From: Salvator merianae
Lineage: Eukaryota > Chordata > Lepidosauria > Squamata > Teiidae
Assembly: GCA_003586115.2 (NCBI GenBank)
Contig: QVOM02000116.1
Coordinates: 28,373,062-28,437,061, forward strand
Direction of reading: 5' to 3'
DNA length: 64,000 nt
Both the position numbers and the translations under genes were made by a program. Shown here one piece after another: positions 58,201 to 64,000 of the stretch. The first letter of the stretch is position 1. Each line of letters opens with the position of its first letter. The notes beneath the pieces were generated by a model. That model saw only the letters and a list, made by a program, of their open reading frames with translations. It ran no database searches and was not told the DNA's origin.

Positions 58201-61200
58201 ATCAGATGTAACGACCAGAGTTCTGGCCTACTGTTAATTTAAATCCTAACCAAGGTTTTAAGAATTGATGGAGTAGCTTCAAATAATGTGGCTACTTCCA
58301 AGTGTTGCTTTTTGCATTGTTACTACAGGTGGTGGTGGTGGTTATAAAAAAAAAAATGGAGCAAAAGCATACAAATAAGTTACATTTGTTTTCTCTCTTG
58401 TAAACAGAGGTCAGAATTGAAAAAACTAAATGCTCTGATCTAGAACAATGGTTCTCAAATGGTGGTCCTCCAGAAGTTCCCAAAGAACAACTCCCAGCAT
58501 TCAGTTTGCAGCACGTAGTACTAGGCACCACCTGTACTCTAAGCAAAGATCACTCTTAGAGCAATTTTCATTGATCTCCCCATTGCTCACAGCAGCAGTG
58601 GTGTTATCTTTGCAAGCCTGCCACTGCTCCATACAAGGTGAATACTGAACTGGGGAATTTTTGTTCCTCGGTTCAATGTTTTCTTCCAAGGCCCTTTTGG
58701 CAAGCACAGAAGTGGCAGCAGAAGTCAGCCATTTTCTTGTGTTTGCTGACAAAGTGCACACAGGACCAAGTAGTCTGGACAGTGTGATCTGGTATACTGC
58801 CGTGGAGTACTGTCAGAGCTCTCTGCAGATGTTTACCTTTCTTGGGTCTGAGAGTCAGATTAGATGATCTACCAGCTTTCCAATCAGGTACTGGCAAAAT
58901 CTACCTAGTGCCTTTAAGATGCTTTGAATGTTCCAGGAGGGTGCAGTGTTTGCATGACATGGTGCCCTCATTGTGCATTCCATGTGGACACAGAATGTAG
59001 TGTCTGCACCATACTCTTCCCTCACCATCCCAGTTCAAGGCCTGTTATAGTGCTTTCCTGGCAGAGCTGTTTGAAGACCTCTCAGAACCCTCCAAACAGC
59101 TCTCTCCTTGCAACGGTGGTTGTGTTGTCACCAGTGCTACCACTCAAGGGGAAATACTGGTCCTTTTGGCAGCATTCCTAGTAATCAAAGACATACACAC
59201 AAGGTCAAGACCAAAGACTGATCTTCCAACTTGACAGTGGGGGGAAGAAGGACCATGTTAAGAACAACACTATGAGTGCAGCACTATTTTTTACTATGAA
59301 GAGCAGGAGGTGCTACGGCCTATGTGGGTTCTGCCATCCTGTTGCAGCTTTACCGTGACAAAGAACGCTCATAAAAATAGCAAATTTAATTACCAGGTAG
59401 CTTCATCGGCAGACACAGAAGGGATTTATTTTTGTGAGGTGCTCCATTGCTTGTGTTTGCCAGCAAGCACATCCAATCTGCTTGAAACCCAGAAGTGATC
59501 CACATTTTGCCACCATTTATAATGTAGTCATCTCCTTTTCTTACAGCTTTAGTCTTGATACCTGTTGAAAATTAAAGAAGTTAGCCTGCTCCTTTCAGGA
59601 GTAAGAAATCTGAATATGCTGGTGACAGCAGCAGGTTAACAGAAGTGTCTTTAACTGCTGGTCTGGCAGCTGCAGGAAATCAGGAATCCTCCAGGCAAGC
59701 AAATGAATAATGGAGGGGAAAAGGATTGCCCCATCTAATTTTTCCTGGCCTGATAGTGGCCAGACTAGTTACAAACAAAATAAACCCCTATTCTCTAAAA
59801 TTTGCACTGAAATGCTCAGGTTGGCATTGTAGCAATATTTGCATAGTGACTTTACAGCACCATAAACGCACCATGAGGATGCAGTGTTCACACGTCACTG
59901 CTCCCTTATGACAGAATTGGGGGCACTGAAGGAGTGTGGTGTTTGCATGGCCCTGCACATGTTCACCCACCATCCTGGGGTACATGCTTTAGTGGCAGAG
60001 TGGGAGTAAGCACTCTACCAGTGCATACTCCCTCTGTCAGCAGCCCTGCCACTGCCGCACCACCAGCCTGTATACTCTTCAAACTGTGCAGGCTGGCTGG
60101 TTGGCCAGCATATCCATCATGGAACACAGAAAATGGATCAACCCCTAGTTGGCAACATTACAGCCAAGGAATGAAAGCTCCCCAGTTGTGATATTAGAGA
60201 GGACCCACTGCCTGTAAGAAGGGAACTGATTTTTCTGTGCCCCTCTTGTTGCTCCCCTTGTTAGAGAAATCTTGCCCCTCAGCAAGCCTGCCTACATTGA
60301 GCTGCTCTGATCTTTCCTTTGAGCAACACTTCACCAATTTATTTTCATGCCAGAGAAACCTTGTGCACGTGGGCCTTCAAGTCATACCTTCTGCATCTCA
60401 CAAACACACCAATGTGGAAAGCTGCCTAATGCCAAGCATAGATGTGCTGATCTATCCTATATCTCTCAATGTGACATATTTCTTCCACTTTGGGAATGCA
60501 TAAACTACTATCTTATTCTACGTTTAACTTCCAATTCTTTACCAGTAATTTTCACTGAAAGCACTGAAGAATTATGAATGTATAGCTGCTCTCTTTGTCT
60601 CAACTTTGCTGAGTGTTTACCTCAAGCCCAGGATACTAGCAGGTTTACATTTGCATCACCCAAGTTTTCACCAGTGCAGAAACAAAGCACAAAGAAAGAA
60701 GTAACAGGTACACATGAAAACAGAATCATAATTTTTACAGTTCTATACACTTCCTTTATTGACAGACATGACAATATGACAGTAATTGAAAACCTCCAGA
60801 AATTGCTAACTGGTATTTATGGAATAAAAGCAGTACTTTTTTCTATGAAGAGACATTTAGCTAGCTCAATAAATCCAGTCCTGGTCAATTCCTTGTTGCT
60901 TATTTGTATTGCCTCCAGAAAGTGAAAGGAAAATGCAAGAACTTGGTTGCCTCTCCCTATCGCCTCTCACCGCCCTTGCCAAACAGCAGGGCAATTCCTT
61001 GTGGGGCAAGTTCAGACACTTATGTGTCTGGACGCTTGCTCCCATGATGGCATGCTGCGTACATCCAGTTATTTTGATGGAGCAAAATACCCAGAAGTGC
61101 ACAACTACCAATATACACACACCGTGCATGTGTGGTGGTCATTTCTGGCCTGGTTTCAGCTCAGCACATGCACGATGGCCATTTCCAGGTTGAAGATCAT

Positions 61201-61911
61201 AGAAGCAAGAGTACAGACAGGTAAGCCTATATATATCACGATTTACGGAAAACCCACAGTAAGAGTTGATTTGTCCCATATAGCAATAACATGGGATTCT
61301 ACCCCTTTTTCTATAGGGATACGTATGGCAATCCCAGCACACACTCAGGATTATCCCACGTTTTAAGCCTTGTCTGGAAGGGGCCTAGGTCCTTTTTCCT
61401 ATACCAAGCTTCTTAATCAACAGTACAAAGCAATGCTCCAAATTCCACCAGTTATAGTCATGATGCAAACTATTGGTACATAGAATAGGAATACTATTTC
61501 AGCACTCAGAAAGTCCTCTGCACTATTTCAGTTCAGATGATCAGTTGCCTGTCTTCAGTCTGCTGAACTAGGAAGAAGAAATAAAGAACAAGAAGGTGGC
61601 AAACAGAGGGAGTTTGGACCCTTGGTCATGAAGACCTTGTTAGACAAAAGACTATCCATCCTGTTATACAGCTTAGCAAATAGCTCATTCTCCATTTATT
61701 TTAATGTCATCTGCTCAAGCATTAATATGCACTGTTGAAATATCTACAGAAAGGATAGGCTTAACAAACAAATAATGAATAAAAGTCCTACAAAATTTAC
61801 TTACTTGCAACATCTGATCCTGCCCCAGGTTCACTAACTCCTAAGCAAGCTACAACATCTCCAGCTATGGTTGGAACAAGAAATTCCCTTTTCAGCTCAT
61901 CAGATCCAAAT
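46136..61911 (-). CDS. Acyl-CoA dehydrogenase family gene, 3' part (six exons; 5' exons outside or unseen)
   Basis: The exons 61911-61805, 59561-59394, 57534-57361, 52747-52586, 52453-52303 and 46226-46136 join in phase through GT-AG introns to encode about 284 residues ending at TAA. The product is a FAD-dependent acyl-CoA dehydrogenase (alpha,beta-dehydrogenation of an acyl-CoA, normally mitochondrial, electrons to ETF). Family signature 1 ([13 protein letters not shown]) and signature 2 (QFWGGMGF...SRMYRD) are both intact. The putative catalytic base is the Glu before Arg in FQEERM, the LCAD/IVD position. The MCAD-type Glu near the C-terminus is replaced ([10 protein letters not shown]). 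The usual length is about 400-430 residues, so the N-terminal domain is missing here. It resembles the 'probable acyl-CoA dehydrogenase 6' genes annotated in non-mammalian vertebrates; substrate unknown. Confidence 0.9.
46970..47790. repeat. Composite repeat in the last ACAD intron (SINE heads plus hAT-like arms)
   Basis: 'cagttcagtggtagagcaac' at 46969 and 'aggttcgatatgaac' at 47007 form a tRNA-like A/B-box pair. 'cagatgtgcatgaatgc' (47025) and 'aatttgacacatttccgtcc' near 47646 look like ends of the TAGRGATGTGC hAT family. 'ctcctttgaggag', 'cagtcaaacctgtgac' and 'ctttccagacaactgctcat' at 47725-47790 look like a minus-strand SINE. Nested and decayed; boundaries are approximate. Confidence 0.45.
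48368..48561. mobile_element. hAT MITE, copy 1 of a GC-rich palindromic family, in ACAD intron
   Basis: A 194-bp element that begins CAGCAGCGCCTG and ends with reverse complement CAGCGGCGGCTGGC. The flanks GATATTAC (48360-48367) and GGTATTAC (48562-48569) differ at one base. The arms ('ccatggctgttcac...gcctgggcctccgtactgcc') fold back on each other almost completely. Closely related to 53175-53378. Confidence 0.82.
48950..49400 (+). mobile_element. L2/CR1-clade LINE 3' fragment in ACAD intron
   Basis: A plus-strand frame keeps phrases of the LINE ORF2 C-terminus, such as [29 protein letters not shown] and the PPPTRV segment. It is followed by a non-coding tail 'ttttggtatatggcaggaca' that ends in short AATC-type repeats. 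It lacks the reverse transcriptase, so it is a 5'-truncated dead copy. Confidence 0.6.
49450..49944. mobile_element. Non-autonomous DNA element (GGCCTGTTTGCACTTAAC ends) in ACAD intron
   Basis: The start GGCCTGTTTGCACTTAACAA and the reverse complement of the end GGCCTGTTCACACTTAACGA are 15-18 bp inverted repeats. The interior is CpG rich, with repeated 'ggtccgaacc' and 'gtccgaa' motifs near 49646-49700. The target duplication is unclear. The element is likely Harbinger- or hAT-derived. Confidence 0.7.
49983..50162. mobile_element. Palindromic Harbinger-like MITE (GGCCCTTTCTGCAC family)
   Basis: A 180-bp element starting GGCCCTTTCTGCACTTGATC. The reverse complement of its end is GGCCCTGTCTGCACTTGGAC. 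CAT flanks both sides. The left arm ('ggacctgctatccacatgct') and right arm ('agcatgcagatagcaagtcc') are inverted over nearly the full length. It lies only about 40 bases from the preceding element. Confidence 0.75.
50165..52300. other. ACAD intron, mostly unremarkable
   Basis: AT-rich intronic DNA. A right end resembling the 14196 MITE ('actctatgtggagacacggc') lies near 51951-51972 and may bound an older element starting around 51640. No extra exon is supported. Confidence 0.4.
52303..52453 (-). CDS. ACAD exon e with signature 2
   Basis: Acceptor 'ttttatcatag' and donor GTAAGT. It encodes [20 protein letters not shown], then [20 protein letters not shown], and ends NEVLVSRMY(R). QFWGGMGF...R...D fits the PROSITE ACAD signature 2. 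The open frame continues upstream of the acceptor, but that part is intron. Confidence 0.93.
52586..52747 (-). CDS. ACAD exon d
   Basis: Acceptor 'attactgtag' and donor GTAAGT. It encodes [20 protein letters not shown], then [20 protein letters not shown], and ends [10 protein letters not shown], part of the C-terminal helical domain. The YxxxRKAF(G/S) motif is a typical ACAD FAD-contact segment. Confidence 0.94.
53175..53378. mobile_element. hAT MITE, copy 2 of the GC-rich palindromic family, in ACAD intron
   Basis: A 204-bp element with start CAGCGATGGCC and end reverse complement CAGTGGTGGTCCATG. It is flanked by a perfect 8-bp duplication GAATTAAG (53167-53174 and 53379-53386). The arms contain 'cgccatggctgtttgcatgg' and 'ccatgaacagccacggtg'. 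Same family as 48368-48561. Confidence 0.9.
53985..54165 (+). mobile_element. tRNA-derived SINE with BovB-like tail, copy 3
   Basis: The head is decayed ('cagtgggtgtaactcagtgc'), but the body 'tcctcagaagtaggcaatgg' and 'ctctgccaagaaaattgcat' and the end 'gtcaaccaggagtcggccat' are well kept. It finishes with an A-rich run at 54165. It is in the ACAD intron between exons c and d, on the strand opposite the gene. Confidence 0.75.
54845..56423. mobile_element. 1.6-kb CpG-rich non-autonomous DNA element (GGCCGCGKTCGGACA ends) in ACAD intron
   Basis: The left end GGCCGCGGTCGGACA (54845-54859) and the reverse complement of the right end GGCCGCGTTCGGACA (56409-56423) match at 14 of 15 bases. Similarity continues inward. 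The flanks share AAA, a plausible 3-bp target but low complexity. Many CpGs, a CCAAT-type ATTGGCT (55043-55049) and a perfect CRE TGACGTCA (55071-55078) lie near the left end. Open frames up to 160 codons on both strands show no transposase motif. Termini suggest PIF/Harbinger; superfamily tentative. Confidence 0.7.
55250..55344 (+). repeat. 48-bp tandem duplication
   Basis: Two nearly identical 48-bp copies start at 55250 and 55298 ('ctaagcttttgaaatgcgga' onward) inside the GGCCGCG element. Confidence 0.9.
56430..57355. other. ACAD intron, no feature seen
   Basis: No exon beyond 57361 and no clear element were recognised in this stretch. Confidence 0.4.
57361..57534 (-). CDS. ACAD exon c with the putative catalytic glutamate
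   Basis: Acceptor 'atttttccag' and donor GTAAGT. It encodes [20 protein letters not shown], then [20 protein letters not shown], and ends [12 protein letters not shown]. The Glu directly before Arg aligns with Glu254 of isovaleryl-CoA dehydrogenase and Glu261 of LCAD. Confidence 0.94.
58445..58545. repeat. hAT-Charlie-like left end
   Basis: 'caatggttctcaaatggtgg' and 'aacaactcccagcattcag' match the start of Charlie-type hAT elements. No matching right end was found, so it is truncated. Confidence 0.55.
58550..59390. other. ACAD intron between exons b and c, part
   Basis: Contains phrases shared with the repeat at 23.2-23.6 kb (for example 'cagtgtctgcaccatac', 'tgcatgacatggtgcc'), but no boundary can be drawn. 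No exon. Confidence 0.35.
59394..59561 (-). CDS. ACAD exon b
   Basis: Acceptor 'ttttcaacag' and donor GTAATT. It encodes [20 protein letters not shown] followed by [10 protein letters not shown] and ends LCLPMKLPG. The KMWITSG motif is the conserved beta-domain segment of ACADs (usually KMWITNG), next to the flavin. Confidence 0.93.
59790..60235 (+). repeat. Relative of the 23.2-23.6 kb composite repeat
   Basis: 'caacattacagccaagga', then 'agctccccagttgtgatatt' and 'agagaggacc' correspond to the hairpin segment at 23457-23505, with the palindrome decayed. Non-coding. Confidence 0.45.
60935..61378 (+). repeat. Relative of the 21.5-21.8 kb repeat
   Basis: Shares several ordered phrases with the earlier copy ('gcctggtttcagctcagcac', 'gatggccatttccaggttga'). 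It ends 'aagccttgtctggaaggggc', which may be the element's right end. No transposase recognised. Confidence 0.5.
61805..61911 (-). CDS. ACAD exon a (first visible)
   Basis: Acceptor 'aatttacag' and donor GTAAGT. It encodes [20 protein letters not shown] then [15 protein letters not shown], containing the ACAD signature 1 that lines the FAD/substrate site. The reading frame enters with one base, so an upstream exon must exist. Confidence 0.92.
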
Positions 61912-62319
61912 CTGTAAATTAAAACATTAAAACATCTTATTTGCTATTTTGGAATAGTTCTTAATGGAAGTTCTCATAAAATTCTTCTCTCCACATTCTT
62001 AGGAAAAAAAAGTTAAAATTGAAAAGCAAAAAAGAAATCACAGAAAAATAGCATTTACAATGTGGTAACCAAGTAAGGCAACTTCCTCTGAGAAAAAGGA
62101 ACTCACTGCCCCCCTCATGACCTATTAATTACTTCACAGACAGTCCCTGAGAAACTGTCAGACAAAAATTCAACACTACAAGTAATACAAAATTGAAGCT
62201 CAGTGAAGGTGTCAACCCAGTGTGCAGCAGCAATGAAAAAAAATTTCAATGTTGGGGTAACAAGAAAGGGAATATAAAATAAGTCAGCAAGCATCATTCT
62301 GCCTCTTTATAAATCTTTG

Positions 62320-62945
62320 GTGAAGCCGCGTTTGGAATATTGTGTACAAATCCAGTTACCACATCTCAGAAAGGATTTTGGGGAACTGGAAAAAGGGCTA
62401 AAAAGGGCAACCAAAATGATCTGGGGCTGGAGCACTTCTCTTATGAGATCAGGCTGCAACATCTAGGCCTCTTGACAGATGGTGTTTAAAAGGTGACCTG
62501 ATTGGAGTATATCAAATCATACATGGTGTATAGAGAAAAAATCATTTCTTTATTACTCAGTACTAGAATCAGCGGGCAGTCTATGAGGCTGACAGAATGG
62601 AAAGTTAGGGTCAACAAGGGGAAGTCTTTTTTTACCCAGCAGGTCATCTAGAAGAAGAGGTGATAGCAACCAGCCTGGATAGCTTTAAGAAACGTTTAGA
62701 CAAATTCATGAAGGACAGGTGCTTAATGGCTGCTAGAATGGATGTCTAGGTACTGCCTCCAGATTGGAGAGACAGGCACGATGCCACTAAAACCCATTTG
62801 CAGGGAGTCAAAAGGAGGTGAAGGTCTTGCCTTCATCTTCTGCTTGAGAATGCCAAGAAGCAATTGGTGGGCGTCTGTGTGAGAAAGGATGCTGGACTAG
62901 ATGGGCTGTGGGCTGATCCTGCAGGACTCCTCTTGTGTTTTTATG
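62320..62945 (+). mobile_element. CR1 LINE 3' end in ACAD intron
   Basis: A long stretch matches the CR1 3' region in order: 'ggaatattgtgtacaaatcc', 'gaactggaaaaagggctaaa', 'aaagggcaaccaaaatgatc', 'tagctttaagaaacgtttag', 'acaaattcatgaaggacagg', and the terminal 'gctggactagatgggctgtg'. It ends 'tcctcttgtgtttttatgatga', a degraded CR1 3' repeat. 5'-truncated and inactive, on the strand opposite the ACAD gene. Confidence 0.88.
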
Positions 62946-63654
62946 ATGAATCACAAGTTATCTAAGCAGATATTTGATAGTCTGTCTTACACATCAAGGT
63001 CTTAGTCCTACCAAAAATTAGCATGCATCTGAGATTTTATGCAACTTGGAGAAGAAATCTGTTTTTCTTCAACTACTTCCAGGAGCAATTCTAGGAAAAC
63101 ATTATTGCTATACATGCAGGACTCTTATTTTTAGTTTACAAAATTCATCTAATTGATAAGTACACTTCCACCCATATAACATCAAATTTATTGATAGTAT
63201 ATGTCAGAATCACCACTCTCCCTATTCAAGGAACATAGGCAGAGAGTAGCTTCACCATGCTTTCAAGTTTCATTCCATACAGATTGGAGAGAGTCTAATG
63301 CAACAAACATTCTATTCCCCCTTTGTTCCCACACCCCCATGCTATGCTCAGTCCTCGAGTTCCCAGAATAAATCACAGTTCCCGGCAACCCTATCAGGTT
63401 GTGCAGAGATTAACCACAATACAAGAGAAAAGCAGCATCTGTGATGAAAGCTAACGGAGATGGCTGGGTCTGGGTAAAGGATGAAAATGGCAGTGCAATG
63501 GGCCAGTTGACAGTGCTGACAGTATAATCCAAAGTTTGGCTAAAATTGTTTCCTAAAAAGTATTGGTCCTCAATTAACTTCAAGTACTTCAGTTTGGTGG
63601 AAGTCCAATGACACTGTATATGAAACACTGAAAATTAGGCTTTTATGAAACCAT

Positions 63655-63750
63655 TGGGTTTATCTGTTTTTATCGATTTATTTGTGAACCACTTTCTATT
63701 TTTTAATAGGAAGCAGAACAGAAATATTTTAAATAAATAAAAATTAACCA
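63655..63750 (+). repeat. L2/SINE-type tail
   Basis: 'gtttttatcgatttatttgt' followed by 'aaccactttctatt' and an AAATA/AAAT tail (63722-63741) resembles the L2-type tails elsewhere in the window. Body not delimited. Confidence 0.4.
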
Positions 63751-64000
63751 TCTCAGCCTATGTTGAGGCAAAAAAGATAGTTGCGCTGGGCAGAAGGATA
63801 ATTAAATACTAACAATGAACTCATTCTTTGAATGTCGAACAAATCCAGCCACATAGAGGAAGTTGAGCTTAGCAGGCACAGGGAAAACCCTAAGTTTGAA
63901 AGAGGAAGAAGTAGGAAATTGCTCTCAGGTTGAAGGGCAAATTACAGAAAACTATGATACTGGAACAGCATGTCCAAGAAAAGAGTATACAGGGCTAGCT

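Larger units (their letters stand above)
61912..64000. other. Probable upstream ACAD intron, no further exon seen
   Basis: Exon a opens in phase with one base from an upstream exon that should end in codons for ...ALAR or similar. I read the minus strand to the window edge and found no segment encoding the expected N-terminal ACAD motifs, so the remaining exons probably lie beyond 64000. Confidence 0.5.

Overview
The window is vertebrate nuclear DNA, most likely from a squamate reptile (possibly a gecko, low confidence). It is AT-rich, intron-dense and packed with interspersed repeats. The repeats pointing to squamates are BovB-type RTE LINE fragments, a tRNA-derived SINE with a BovB-like 3' end, CR1 and L2-type LINE fragments, and many short hAT, PIF/Harbinger and Tigger-like non-autonomous DNA transposons.

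Two protein-coding genes can be reconstructed exon by exon with GT/AG splice sites and matching phases. BET1 (plus strand, four coding exons, 34166-42413) encodes a complete 115-residue Golgi/ER Qc-SNARE, with a CpG-rich promoter that carries ZNF143/Staf-like motifs. Its neighbour is an acyl-CoA dehydrogenase on the minus strand (six exons, 61911 down to 46136). The last ~284 residues of that enzyme are present, including both ACAD family signatures. Its N-terminal ~120 residues should lie beyond the right edge. The two genes are convergent, with about 3.7 kb between their stop codons.

Layout: 1-33500 is upstream non-coding DNA with no exon that I could support. It holds a BovB fragment, hAT, Tigger and Harbinger MITEs, a degenerate telomere-like (TTAGGG-type) tract inside an inverted-repeat arrangement near 18.3-19.4 kb, microsatellites and CR1/BovB/SINE pieces. 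33560-42711 is BET1 from promoter to poly(A) signal. 42714-46135 is the intergenic gap. 46136-61911 is the ACAD 3' part, whose introns carry a pair of related hAT elements, two adjacent MITEs, a 1.6 kb CpG-rich element with GGCCGCG termini and several SINE/LINE pieces. 61912-64000 is probably the next ACAD intron and contains a CR1 3' end.

Most open reading frames over 60 codons are chance frames through repeats or introns. Gene and repeat assignments rest on recognising family motifs by eye; no database search was run.
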